This document shows, piece by piece, positions 1 through 7,891 of a DNA stretch of 52,695 nucleotides. Under the pieces are notes generated by a model that was not told where the DNA came from, did no database searches, and saw only the letters and a list, made by a program, of their open reading frames with translations. Numbering within the stretch: the stretch's first letter is position 1; the number at the start of each line of letters is the position of its first letter. Source of the stretch: CAZOWW01 sp964583765 (GTDB lineage Bacteria; Actinomycetota; Actinomycetes; Actinomycetales; Kineosporiaceae). Where the stretch lies: contig CAZOWW010000022.1 in NCBI GenBank assembly GCA_964583765.1, positions 1 through 52,695 of the forward strand, in the 5' to 3' direction. A program made the translations under genes and the position numbers.

Positions 1-1412
1 ATGCGGTTGCTCACCGGGCCGAGAACGAGTTCGGGAGGCACGGTCGCGACCAGACCACGCAGGTGAGCACCGATCACCTCGAGGTCCCGGGCGGCACCCA
101 GCACGCCACCGAGCCAGGCGAGTTCGTCGCGCAGCGGGTCGGTGACGCTGCGGTCGAACAACGGCCGGAAGGTTCCCAGCACGCTGCGCAGGCGGCGGGT
201 GGCGACCCGCATCTGGTGGACTGCGTCCTCGGCGTCCACCCGGACGAGGGGATCCTGGACCTGCAGCCGGTGGACATGAGTACCGAGATAGGCCTGGAGG
301 ACCGCCCCGGCGGTACCGGCAGGAGGTTCGGCCGCCGCCGCGGAACGCTCGCCGGCGACTGCCGCCAGACGGCCCTCCAGGGCGTGTGCCGCCTTGGAGG
401 AGGCGGCACCGGGGAGGGCACCCGCCGCCGTCAGCCGCTCGGTCACCGCGTCGAGCAACTCGACCGACCCGGCGCCGAGCTCCACCTCCAGTTCCGACCA
501 CACCGTCATCGACGATCCGGCCGGGACCGCAGGCGTCGATCCCTTCGGGGAGGCGGCCGTCGTCGTCGATCCCCCGGTCGAAACCGCCGTCGACCCCCCA
601 CCTGACGCCACAGCCGTCGATCCCTTCGGGGAAACGGCCGTCGAGTCGGCACGACCGGGCGCCGTCCGGGCGGATCCACGGTCCGCGCCCCGGCCCTCGT
701 TTCGCGAGTCGGGGTCGGGAAGCGGCGGCAGGGTTGCGGTGACCTGGTCCAGGGCGATCTCGATGAGCGTGGCGCCTCGCTCGTCGAGCAGGGAATGCAC
801 GACCCGGTGGGTGCGGAGTCGGACGACCGGCATCGGCGCGACTCCCCGCAGGTGCACCTGCACCCTGGCGAGGAGTTCCGCGGGAACACGGTTCGCCGAG
901 CGGCCGGCGGGCAACCGGATCTCGTCCCGGGTCGGCGCTCCCGGCGAGACCTCGCGGGGCAGCTTCAGGTGCCAGCCTGCGTCCCTGCCGCCGGTCCGAC
1001 GTCGCAGGGTCACCCGACGGCGCAGCAACCTCAGATCGGGACTGTCGAAGTAGGTGGCGTTCAGCTCGTGATCCTGTGGTGGGGCAATCGAGACCACCCC
1101 GGGCAGTTCCGACAGGTCGGGCAACGCGAACTCCGGCGCGACCTCGAACTTGCGCTCGATCTCCACGACCTCGACGGGGCGGCCCGCGCTCCCGACCGCC
1201 GAGCCCTTCCTGCCCTTGCTCCCGTGTCTCGCGTCCTTGCCACCGTGTCTCGCGTCCTTGCCACCGCGTCTCGCAGCCTTGTCACCACGCTTCGACTCGG
1301 CCGAGTGGCCCATCCCGGCCTTGCGTCCGCTCTCCTCGAGGGAGGAGAGCGAGGCGGTGGTGGGGGCGCCGGACAGGTGTCGTTCTCCGGACAAAACACT
1401 CGTACTCGCCAT
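1..1412 (-). CDS. CYTH and CHAD domain protein (3' end outside window)
   Basis: The reading frame runs from an ATG at 1412 to the left edge without a stop, giving about 470 residues, so the C-terminus is missing. Residues 84-89 (EIERKF) are the ExExK signature of a CYTH (triphosphate tunnel) domain, followed by a YFDSPDLRL-type strand and RRRVTLRRR and WHLKLPR segments. After a Ser/Thr/Gly/Val-rich linker (about residues 250-300), a CHAD domain carries VHQMRVATRRLR near residue 400, the basic His/Arg helix that binds polyphosphate. CYTH-CHAD fusions are widespread in actinobacteria and are linked to polyphosphate metabolism; the exact substrate here is unknown. The first 80 residues are low complexity with GGKDARH repeats. 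No clear ribosome site precedes the ATG, so the start is uncertain. Confidence 0.85.
   Translation of the reverse strand, partial: MASTSVLSGERHLSGAPTTASLSSLEESGRKAGMGHSAESKRGDKAARRGGKDARHGGKDARHGSKGRKGSAVGSAGRPVEVVEIERKFEVAPEFALPDLSELPGVVSIAPPQDHELNATYFDSPDLRLLRRRVTLRRRTGGRDAGWHLKLPREVSPGAPTRDEIRLPAGRSANRVPAELLARVQVHLRGVAPMPVVRLRTHRVVHSLLDERGATLIEIALDQVTATLPPLPDPDSRNEGRGADRGSARTAPGRADSTAVSPKGSTAVASGGGSTAVSTGGSTTTAASPKGSTPAVPAGSSMTVWSELEVELGAGSVELLDAVTERLTAAGALPGAASSKAAHALEGRLAAVAGERSAAAAEPPAGTAGAVLQAYLGTHVHRLQVQDPLVRVDAEDAVHQMRVATRRLRSVLGTFRPLFDRSVTDPLRDELAWLGGVLGAARDLEVIGAHLRGLVATVPPELVLGPVSNR
1223..1285. repeat. 21-bp tandem repeat, three copies
   Basis: Units begin at 1223, 1244 and 1265 with core CGTGTCTCGCGTCCTTGCC; the third is diverged. 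They lie inside the CYTH/CHAD gene and encode a seven-residue GGKDARH-type basic repeat on the minus strand. Confidence 0.8.
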
Positions 1413-1568
1413 CACTTCATCATCGCGCAATCGCGGGAACCTGCCATTGCGGCAACGTCGGCGGTAGCCGGACGATGTCCCGGGGTGACTGACGCAAGGA
1501 TTCCTGCAGATCTTCACGAGCCATGGCGAGCCCGGAATGGGCCCTGAGGTGCCACCGGGACAGGCCGG

Positions 1569-2474
1569 TCAGCCTCGCCGGAGGAGCCCCAACGGGCCGG
1601 CGAACGCGGCATCGGCCTGCGCCGCGGTGAGGACGTGCGTGGCGACCAGGCGGTCGAGGACATGCCGCTGGCGACGCCGGGCCCGGTCGAGGTGGACCAC
1701 GGGATCGTACCGGCTGGGCGCCTGGACCAGCCCTGCCAGCATGCTCGCCTGGCTCCAGGTCAGGGTGGACGGCGTCCTCCCGAAGTACCCCCGGGAGGCG
1801 GCCCACACCCCGTAGTACCCGTGCCCGAAGTAGGCGGCGTCCAGGTACATCCTCAGGATCTCCTGCTTGGTGAACCGCGAGTCGATCTTGGCGCCGTACA
1901 CGGTCTGCCGGAGTCGGCCGATCATGCCCCGGTCCCCCACCCCGATCAACTTGGCCAACTGCTGGTCGAGGCTGGATCCGCCCTCGTCGCGACCGAACAC
2001 CAGCGGACCGAGCACGCCCCGCGTCAACCCGAGCAGGTCGACACCGGGATCGCTGAGGAAACGGCTGTCCTCGGTCGCAATGACGGCGGCGCCGATCCGG
2101 TCCGGAGACGGCAACGTCGACTGTGCCCGCGCTCCGGGCTCACGTGCCAGCAGGGCCGCCAACCGCGCCGGCGCCGAATCGGCCGAGGGCGTGGACACCC
2201 AGAGCCACCCCACGAGAAGGACGGCGACCACCACCAACGCGATCACCGTCACCGTCAGGCGACGGAACCACCGGCGCATCCGCGGCGCACGGCGCGGATC
2301 CGGTCGGCCCGCGCCCGGCAGACGCGTCCCCGTCCTCGCTGGCCGGCCCGCACCCGACAAGCGCGTCCCGGTCCGCGCCGATCGACCTCCACCCGACAGA
2401 CGCGTCCGCGTACGCGCCGATCGACCCGCGCCTGGCAGGCGCGTCGCCACACTCGCCGGATTTCGACGTCGCAT
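1569..2474 (-). CDS. monofunctional peptidoglycan glycosyltransferase (GT51)
   Basis: A 301-residue type II membrane protein. Residues 1-65 are a basic, repeat-rich cytoplasmic tail, one membrane helix spans about 73-93, and the rest is the extracytoplasmic GT51 domain that polymerises lipid II into glycan strands. ATEDSRF (133-139) carries the first catalytic Glu; EGGSSLDQQLAK (164-175) matches the GGS..QQL motif; KQEILRMYLDAAYFG (203-217) contains the second Glu. There is no transpeptidase domain, so it is monofunctional, as in other actinobacterial biosynthetic transglycosylases. The ATG at 2474 is preceded by a G-rich stretch at a usable distance. An in-frame extension to 2723 exists but is low complexity and lacks support. 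Confidence 0.88.
   Translation of the reverse strand: MRRRNPASVATRLPGAGRSARTRTRLSGGGRSARTGTRLSGAGRPARTGTRLPGAGRPDPRRAPRMRRWFRRLTVTVIALVVVAVLLVGWLWVSTPSADSAPARLAALLAREPGARAQSTLPSPDRIGAAVIATEDSRFLSDPGVDLLGLTRGVLGPLVFGRDEGGSSLDQQLAKLIGVGDRGMIGRLRQTVYGAKIDSRFTKQEILRMYLDAAYFGHGYYGVWAASRGYFGRTPSTLTWSQASMLAGLVQAPSRYDPVVHLDRARRRQRHVLDRLVATHVLTAAQADAAFAGPLGLLRRG
2310..2426. repeat. 39-bp tandem repeat, three copies, in transglycosylase N-terminus
   Basis: Three 39-bp units encode 13-residue repeats of the form GR(S/P)ARTxTRL(S/P)Gx at residues 17-55 of the GT51 protein. A fourth, decayed unit precedes them. The units keep the reading frame and add a strongly basic cytoplasmic tail. Confidence 0.8.
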
Positions 2475-2905
2475 CCGCTCGCCCCCGACTCTCAGCACGC
2501 CCGGATCGCTCCGGCCGAGGAGCCGTGCCCACCCCGCGGGCAGCCGGCCGGTTCCGGTCGGAGATCCATGACTGTGCGACGTGCTGACCACCGCGGGAAG
2601 TTCCCGGCTCGCCCTGTGATCCCGAATTCCTCGCCCGCGCCGCGCAGTCAGACCGCCCCGGGCAAGGCCGCCACAGTGGCCACCGGTCCACGGAATCCCC
2701 TCGGGCGGAGAACACCTGAGCACTCAACTCATCTACGGAAAGTGACGATGCCCGAGGAACGCGCCACCACCGCCGTCACCGGCCGTTCGCCCTCGGACCT
2801 GGGACGATGGGTCGGGATGAACCGTTCGTGGCCTCCTGCGGCTTGTGTCGCCGATCTTCGATGACTGCTCTCGGTGTGTCTGCCGGCAGAGCGGCCGACC
2901 GGTCC
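2475..2905. other. gene-free divergent region
   Basis: This gap of about 430 bp separates the divergent transglycosylase and GntR genes. Apart from the candidate promoter at its right end I see no gene, RNA or strong dyad. Reading frames crossing it are shadows of the neighbours. Confidence 0.5.
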
Positions 2906-2911
2906 TAAGGT
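2906..2911 (+). promoter_or_regulatory. candidate -10 box for leaderless GntR transcript
   Basis: TAAGGT fits the actinobacterial -10 pattern TANNNT and is followed by exactly six bases and then the GTG start at 2918, the geometry of a leaderless transcript. AAGGTG could instead be a weak Shine-Dalgarno sequence. No good -35 box is visible. Confidence 0.45.
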
Positions 2912-2917
2912 GATCCG

Positions 2918-3778
2918 GTGGCCCCCGACATCACCGACGCACGCCCCCTGCAGATTCGGATCGCGGACGACCTCCGCGCCCTCATCGAGACCCGTCGGCT
3001 TGCGCCCGGCAGCCAGTTGCCGACCCTCGGCGAGCTGTCCCGCGTGTACGCGTGCAGCCTCGCCGCCGCCCGCAAGGCCGTCGAGCTCCTCCGCCAGCAG
3101 GGCCTGGTCAACTCCGTCCAGGGCCGCGGCACGTTCGTCCGGGTCACCACCCCGCGCACGGCCCGATCCAACCACCGCTATCAGGAGGAGAAGGACCTCG
3201 TCGGGCTCTCCGAGAGCGAGCGCCGTCGCCGCCAGGGCGACGACCCCGAACTGGGCGTCTCCTCGGCAGCCCCTCGGCTGTCCGTGTACTACGACGAGGT
3301 CCACGCCGGCGACCTCGCCGAGGTGTTCGGCATCGACCGTCTGACCGTGCTCGTGCGCCGGAGTTACGAGACGACCGAACCGATCTCCGGAAGGCGCCGG
3401 TCCTGGCGCGTGTCCTACCTGCCGCGGGTGCTGATCGAGACGAACCCCGCGTTGCTCGACCCTTCGCGCGAGCCGTGGCCCGGCGGTACCCAGCACCAGC
3501 TCTCCACGGTCGGGGTGGAGATCGTGCGCGTGGTCGACGCAGTGGTCGCGAGCATGCCGACCACCGCGGACGCCCAGCTGTGGAACCTGGACGACGGGGT
3601 GCCCCTCCTGCACGTCCGGCGGGTCTGCTCGGACACGAGCGGCCGGATCGTGGAGGTGTCGGACATCGACTATCCCGCGGACACGACGGAACTCCTCTTC
3701 ACGACGACCCTTCGGGCCTGGACGGCTCCCACGACCGGCCGGGACTGGGCCGATCTGCGCGCCGCCCTCGCCCACTGA
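2918..3778 (+). CDS. GntR family regulator (HutC type, UTRA domain)
   Basis: A 286-residue transcription factor. Residues 8-75 form a GntR winged helix (PLQIRIADDLRALIETRRLAPGS, then GELSRVY, AARKAVELLRQQG and GRGTFV). After a charged linker, residues from about 120 resemble a UTRA effector-binding domain, with repeated VxxRRSYETTEPI and PLLHVRRVCSDTSGRIVEVSDI strands. Members of this class bind small-molecule effectors and usually repress nearby genes, but the effector cannot be read from the sequence. The gene is divergent from the transglycosylase and converges on the LysE exporter with 21 bp between stops, so neither is clearly its target. The GTG start is supported by the adjacent -10-like or ribosome-binding sequence. 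Confidence 0.88.
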   Translation: MAPDITDARPLQIRIADDLRALIETRRLAPGSQLPTLGELSRVYACSLAAARKAVELLRQQGLVNSVQGRGTFVRVTTPRTARSNHRYQEEKDLVGLSESERRRRQGDDPELGVSSAAPRLSVYYDEVHAGDLAEVFGIDRLTVLVRRSYETTEPISGRRRSWRVSYLPRVLIETNPALLDPSREPWPGGTQHQLSTVGVEIVRVVDAVVASMPTTADAQLWNLDDGVPLLHVRRVCSDTSGRIVEVSDIDYPADTTELLFTTTLRAWTAPTTGRDWADLRAALAH

Positions 3779-3799
3779 CCCTCCCGGGGACCAGGCAGG

Positions 3800-4417
3800 T
3801 CACCCGAGCAGGCGCCCGGCGAACTCCGCGACCAGGGCGATCCCCGCGACGACCAGCAACCCCCCGGCCATCCGGTGCGCCCAGCCGATCGCCGAAGGCG
3901 GCAACCACCGACGGCCGCCCCCGCACAACCCGGCGAGCACCACCTTGCTGCCGATGAGGAGCAGGTAGAAGCCGGTGAGGAAGATCACACCGAACGCCGG
4001 GGCCTCCCGCCAGGCCTCGACGAGGACGGGTGCCCCCACGCCCACCCAGAACAGCCACGGATGCGGAGAGAGCATGTTGACCAGCGCCCCTCGCCACAGG
4101 GAGCGCGGTGCGGCCTGTTCCCCCGCTGCCCGCGGATCGACGCCGTCCAGCGGCTCCCGTACGGCCGAGACCCCGAGCCAGACCACGTAGGCACCACCGA
4201 CCACCGCGAGCAGGGCGGCCACCCGCCCGGGCACCGATCCCACGGCGAGCACGGAGATGCCCACCACCGGGGTGTCCGAGACCAGCGGGGACAGCGCGAC
4301 CGTGGCCCCGGCGAGGAATCCCCGACGCAGGCTCGTCATGACCACAAGGGCGAGCAGCGGGCCGGGCGACATGCCGGCTCCCAGCCCCATGCCCAGACCG
4401 AGCAGCAGGTAACGCAC
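3800..4417 (-). CDS. LysE family exporter
   Basis: A 205-residue hydrophobic protein with about six membrane helices. The N-terminal VRYLLLGLGMGLGAGMSPGP is typical of the LysE/RhtB superfamily, whose members export amino acids or other small metabolites; the PGP motif in the first helix is characteristic, as is NMLSPHPWLFWVGVG in the middle. The substrate cannot be assigned. The GTG at 4417 is preferred because an AGGGTGG ribosome site lies just upstream; an upstream ATG at 4513 would add 32 residues of non-membrane, low-complexity sequence. The gene converges on the GntR regulator and is divergent from the next gene. Confidence 0.85.
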   Translation of the reverse strand: MRYLLLGLGMGLGAGMSPGPLLALVVMTSLRRGFLAGATVALSPLVSDTPVVGISVLAVGSVPGRVAALLAVVGGAYVVWLGVSAVREPLDGVDPRAAGEQAAPRSLWRGALVNMLSPHPWLFWVGVGAPVLVEAWREAPAFGVIFLTGFYLLLIGSKVVLAGLCGGGRRWLPPSAIGWAHRMAGGLLVVAGIALVAEFAGRLLG

Positions 4418-4559
4418 GCGACCACCCTGCCATCGCGATCCACCGCCCGACGGGACCCCACCCCGGCGGGCGGTGGAGGGGGTGATCACCGGCCACGGCC
4501 CCTGCCCCCGCACGCGGGCTGCGAGCCCAGTGCCGCGAGCCCGGCGTCACGAGGCTGGG

Positions 4560-4647
4560 CCACCGGTCCGGGGCTGACTCGGTACTCGCAGGCGTTGCTG
4601 GGACCACCGGTCCGGGGCCAACGCGGTACTCGCGGGCGTTCCTGCTC
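4560..4647. repeat. 44-bp direct repeat, two copies
   Basis: Two units begin CCACCGGTCCGGGG at 4560 and 4604 and share CGGTACTCGC and GGCGTT blocks. They lie in the 333-bp divergent gap between the LysE gene and the septum-formation gene. Nothing else recognisable is in that gap. Confidence 0.8.
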
Positions 4648-4750
4648 AAGGTTGATCAGTCGACGTTCCGACCGCTGCTATCGTGCGAGTTCGCGCGTCG
4701 GGACGATTCGCCCGCGCATATTTGCCCAGGTCGCGAGGGGATGTGGCCAC

Positions 4751-5881
4751 ATGGCTCTGAGGTTCAACCCGCCGCCGGGATGGGAGGTACCCGACGAGGG
4801 GTTCGTGCCGCCGCCCGGCTGGGCACCGGATCCGTCCTGGCCACCGGCTCCCTCCGACTGGCGGTTCTGGACCACCGACGAGACGCCGACGCCGGCGGAG
4901 AGCACGTCAGGTCCCGAGGTGACGACGACGGCGCCTCAGGTCCCCGCCGCCGGTCCGATCTGGACCGTGCCCCCGGTGCACGGCGCCGCGCCCACGCCCC
5001 TCGGCGTCGAACCGGTCACGCCGACGCCCCCGCCCTCGGGAGCCACCCCGGTTCCGACGGCACCGATTCCTGTGGGGCCGGCTGCGGTCTGGGCCGGGAA
5101 TCCCTACGCGCCACCTCCCGCGGGGGTCGCCCCCACCGCTCAGTTCCCGGCCGCCTCCGCGCCCTATCCCCCCGTGGCGCCCCCCTACGGCACGGCGCCC
5201 GGTTACCCGCCCGCGTACGGCGGCTACTACGCGCCGGGCACCGCCCCGTCCACCAACGGCCTGGCCATCGCCTCGCTCGTCCTGGGGATCCTCGGCCTGT
5301 TCGTGATCCCGGCGCCGATCGGCCTCATCCTGGGGATCATCGCCCTGACCCAGGTGCGCCGCGCGGCCAGGGAGTCCCGGCCTCAGAAGGGCAAGGGTCT
5401 GGCCATCGGCGGGATCGCCACGTCGAGTGCGTTCATCGCCTTGTGGACCGTCGCCATCATCGCGTCGCTCCTCGCCTCGACCGAGGTGGTGGGGCCGGTC
5501 AGCAGCCCCCGGTCCGTCAGCCCCGCGGCGATGGGAGTGGGCCTGTGCTTCCAGCAGCCGGCGAACCGGAACCGGGTGTACGGCGTGTCCGCGGTGCCCT
5601 GCTCCACTCCGCACAGCGCCCAGGTGTTCGCCCGGATCGCGGTCGACGGTCCCTCACGGCCCAGCACGTCACGCCTCGACAACATTGCCGAGACCGACTG
5701 TGACTCTCGGGCACAGAGCGCGCTGAGCACGACCAAGGTGCCCGACGACTGGGACCCGAGCTACTACTACGTGCCTGACGACGCCGACTGGGACGACGGA
5801 TACCGCGCCGTGGTCTGCATCATCGCCGGTGACAGCACGAAGCTCTCGTCCTCCGTGCTCTCGGACAACTCGGACACCTGA
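4751..5881 (+). CDS. DUF4190 / septum-formation domain membrane protein
   Basis: A 376-residue protein. Residues 1-170 are Pro/Ala/Tyr-rich and probably disordered, starting with short Trp/Pro motifs (PPPGWEVP, PPPGWAPDP). Two close membrane helices follow (NGLAIASLVLGILGLFV and LILGIIALTQVRR), typical of DUF4190, then a third helix (SAFIALWTVAIIASLLA). The C-terminal part, from GLCFQ through PCSTPHSAQVF to CDSRAQSAL and VVCIIAG, has the paired cysteines of the septum-formation (Septum_form) family and should sit outside the membrane. Its function is not established. The ATG at 4751 follows a GAGGGG ribosome site; a long upstream in-frame extension overlaps the opposite LysE gene and is rejected. 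Confidence 0.82.
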   Translation: MALRFNPPPGWEVPDEGFVPPPGWAPDPSWPPAPSDWRFWTTDETPTPAESTSGPEVTTTAPQVPAAGPIWTVPPVHGAAPTPLGVEPVTPTPPPSGATPVPTAPIPVGPAAVWAGNPYAPPPAGVAPTAQFPAASAPYPPVAPPYGTAPGYPPAYGGYYAPGTAPSTNGLAIASLVLGILGLFVIPAPIGLILGIIALTQVRRAARESRPQKGKGLAIGGIATSSAFIALWTVAIIASLLASTEVVGPVSSPRSVSPAAMGVGLCFQQPANRNRVYGVSAVPCSTPHSAQVFARIAVDGPSRPSTSRLDNIAETDCDSRAQSALSTTKVPDDWDPSYYYVPDDADWDDGYRAVVCIIAGDSTKLSSSVLSDNSDT

Positions 5882-5891
5882 CCGAGGAGCG

Positions 5892-5908
5892 CCACCCCGT
5901 AGGGGTGG
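5892..5908. terminator. hairpin after septum-formation gene
   Basis: CCACCCC, a GTA loop and GGGGTGG form a perfect 7-bp stem 10 bp after the stop codon. There is no T-tract, as is common in high-GC actinobacteria. Confidence 0.55.
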
Positions 5909-6047
5909 GGGGCTCTCACCGGTAGCGCCGTGAGTTTCGAGGCGGGAGTTCCCACCCTCGTCCGGGTAGGGGCCTGTCCTCGGCGCTGATCCACCCATGG
6001 ATACCGGGCCGGTGGCCCCATTCCCGCGGCGCACGGAAGGGGACGGC

Positions 6048-6482
6048 ATGGACTCCCCGTGGGAACCACTGCTGGAAGTGCTGGCGCAGGTGGTCGAAGG
6101 CTGCGCCCACGGACATCGACGGCACGCCCGGCGGGCCCTGGAGCGGCGAGAGGCCTACCACCACGGAGGCTGGGTGGGTATCCCCGTCTCCGTCCGCTTC
6201 GAGACGCAGGAGCGCTCCCGCCGGAAGGGACGTACTCCCGGCGTCAGGACGAGATCCTTGCTGGTGAATCTGCGGTTCCAGGGTGAACTGCGCCCGGGCC
6301 GGTGGCCTGTGTCCGAGCGCGGTGACCTCGGGGAATTTCTGCGAAGGTGTTCGGTCGAGGTGGACGGGCGCCGGAAGGGCGGGGTCCTGTGCCGCGCATC
6401 CACCGTCTCAGGGAGCCCGGTCGCGTTGAGGCTCCAGAACGCGGATCTCGACGTGTTCCGTTGGTACTTCCGGCTGAAGTGA
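6048..6482 (+). CDS. small protein of unknown function
   Basis: A 144-residue protein I do not recognise. It starts MDSPWEPLLEVLAQVVEGCA, has a basic His/Arg-rich helix (HGHRRHARRALERREAYHH), then alternating hydrophobic and charged residues suggesting beta strands (WVGIPVSVRFETQ, SLLVNLRFQGELR, VALRLQNADLDVFRWYF). There is no signal peptide or membrane helix. The ATG at 6048 is chosen because GGAAGGGGAC lies immediately upstream; an earlier in-frame ATG at 5997 lacks a ribosome site. It stands alone, downstream of a hairpin. The good ribosome site and plausible strand pattern favour a real gene, but an overlapping frame on the other strand means this is not certain. Confidence 0.55.
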   Translation: MDSPWEPLLEVLAQVVEGCAHGHRRHARRALERREAYHHGGWVGIPVSVRFETQERSRRKGRTPGVRTRSLLVNLRFQGELRPGRWPVSERGDLGEFLRRCSVEVDGRRKGGVLCRASTVSGSPVALRLQNADLDVFRWYFRLK

Positions 6483-6700
6483 GGTCCCGGATCCGGCTGC
6501 GGGGTGGGTACGGGCAGCCCACCACCGCCGAGCGTTCCAGGCCCTCGTCGGCTCCCTGAACTGCCCCACCAGATCCGCCAAACCAACCAATAGAAGCTTC
6601 GGTGAGTACATTGGGCGGGCTCTCTCCACCCACGGGGACGTTCACCGGCGAGAGCGGACTCGAGCCGTGATCCTCTTCGTCCCGGACGACGTCCCCGACG

Positions 6701-6775
6701 CAGTTCGACCAGTCCCATGGCAGTTCGACGAGTCCTCAGGGCAGCTCGACAAGTCCTCAGCGCAGTTCCAGGAGC
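6701..6775. repeat. 20-21-bp tandem repeat across a stop codon
   Basis: Units CAGTTCGACSAGTCCYMAKG begin near 6701, 6721, 6742 and 6763 (the last diverged). The array spans the last codons and the stop of the MDR oxidoreductase gene and runs into the downstream gap. Confidence 0.75.
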
Positions 6776-7785
6776 ACCTTGCCCACGGTGCCGGCCTCGA
6801 CTGCGGCATGGGCTGCCGCCGCCTGCTCCAGCGGGAATCGGTGCAGGGACAGGCCCGCCTCGGTGCCCACCCGCAATGCGCCGTCGGCCACCGCCCGCGC
6901 GACATCGGCCACGGCGGCGGACTTGGCCGGCGCCGGCACCGTGTACACGAACACGAACCTCCAGGACGCGTTCACGGTCATGAACGCCCGCACCGGCAGA
7001 AGGGCCTCCGCCCCTCCGTTGTCCGCGTAGACGGACACCGTGGCTCCGGGGGCCAGCACCGCCGCGTCGAGCGCCGCGTTCGTCGCGGGTGCCAGCTCGA
7101 CCACCAGATCCACACCTTCGGGGGCCAGGTCACGGACGACGGTCGCGGCGCCTCGGGCGCGGTAGTCCACCACCGCGTCGGCCCCGGCCGCGCGGGCGAG
7201 TTCCCCCTTGGCAGCGCTGCTCACGGTCGCCAGCACCCGCGCCCCCGACCAGCGGGCGAGCTGCACCGCGGCATTGCCCACCGCCCCGGCGCCGCCGGCC
7301 ACGAGGACGGTGCGACCGTCGAGCGTTCCGGGCCCCAGCCGCTCCGGCCCGTCGGCCCCGAGGGTCAGGGCCCGGTGCGCGGTGAGCGCCGGGATACCCA
7401 GGCTCGCCCCGAGCTCCAGGGAGGCGTTGTCCGGCAACGGCACCACCTGGGCGGCCGGCAGCACCACGTAGTCCTGCGCGGTGCCGGCCGCGCGCTGCCA
7501 GCCCGCCTCCCACACCCAGACCCGCGCGCCGGGCACGAGCCCCGGGACGTCCGTGTCCGGGCCGAGGGCGTCCACCGTACCCGCGCCGTCCTGGCCGGGC
7601 ACCACCTCCGGGAACGGAGGAGGCTGCCCAGGACCGCTGCCACGGCGCATCTTCCAGTCCGTGGGGTTGACCCCCGCCACGGCCAGGTGCACCCGCACCT
7701 CGCCCGGACCTGGCTCGGGGACGGGCCACTCGGCCTTCCGCAACACGTCCGGCCCACCGGTCACGCGGTAGACGATCGCCCTCAT
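6757..7785 (-). CDS. zinc-independent MDR oxidoreductase (quinone reductase-like)
   Basis: A 342-residue medium-chain dehydrogenase/reductase. The N-terminal GroES-like half (MRAIVYRVTGGPDVL, EVVPGQDGAGTVDALG) is followed by a Rossmann NAD(P)H domain with VAGGAGAVGNAAVQLAR (about 165-181) and GADAVVDYR. No cluster of structural or catalytic zinc-binding cysteines is visible, which fits the quinone oxidoreductase/zeta-crystallin group; these reduce quinones or enoyl compounds with NADPH. The true substrate is unknown. The ATG at 7785 is preceded by GGACAAGGAG, a good ribosome site. It lies downstream of the phosphofructokinase gene on the same strand, but a repeat array separates them. Confidence 0.88.
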   Translation of the reverse strand: MRAIVYRVTGGPDVLRKAEWPVPEPGPGEVRVHLAVAGVNPTDWKMRRGSGPGQPPPFPEVVPGQDGAGTVDALGPDTDVPGLVPGARVWVWEAGWQRAAGTAQDYVVLPAAQVVPLPDNASLELGASLGIPALTAHRALTLGADGPERLGPGTLDGRTVLVAGGAGAVGNAAVQLARWSGARVLATVSSAAKGELARAAGADAVVDYRARGAATVVRDLAPEGVDLVVELAPATNAALDAAVLAPGATVSVYADNGGAEALLPVRAFMTVNASWRFVFVYTVPAPAKSAAVADVARAVADGALRVGTEAGLSLHRFPLEQAAAAHAAVEAGTVGKVLLELR

Positions 7786-7797
7786 GCCCGCTCCTTG

Positions 7798-7884
7798 TCC
7801 TGACAGCCCCCGTGGTCCTGACAGCCTTGCTGGTCCGACAGTCCTGGTGGTTCTGACAGCCGGCTGGTCCGACAGCCCTGCGGG
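7798..7884. repeat. 17-18-bp tandem repeat, five copies
   Basis: Five units of the form TCCTGACAGCCxxxxTGG begin at 7798, 7816, 7834, 7851 and 7868. They fill most of the gap between the phosphofructokinase stop and the oxidoreductase start. Confidence 0.85.
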
Positions 7885-7891
7885 CCTGCCG

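Noticed and set aside
2729..3775. 348-residue minus-strand frame
   Set aside because: It is the antisense shadow of the GntR regulator gene.
3875..4750. N-terminal extension of the septum-formation protein
   Set aside because: It lies antisense to the LysE exporter and is rich in Arg, His and Gln, as expected of a shadow frame.
7798..7884. CRISPR-like array in the gap before the oxidoreductase gene
   Set aside because: Contiguous 17-18-bp imperfect units have no spacers, so it is a plain tandem repeat.
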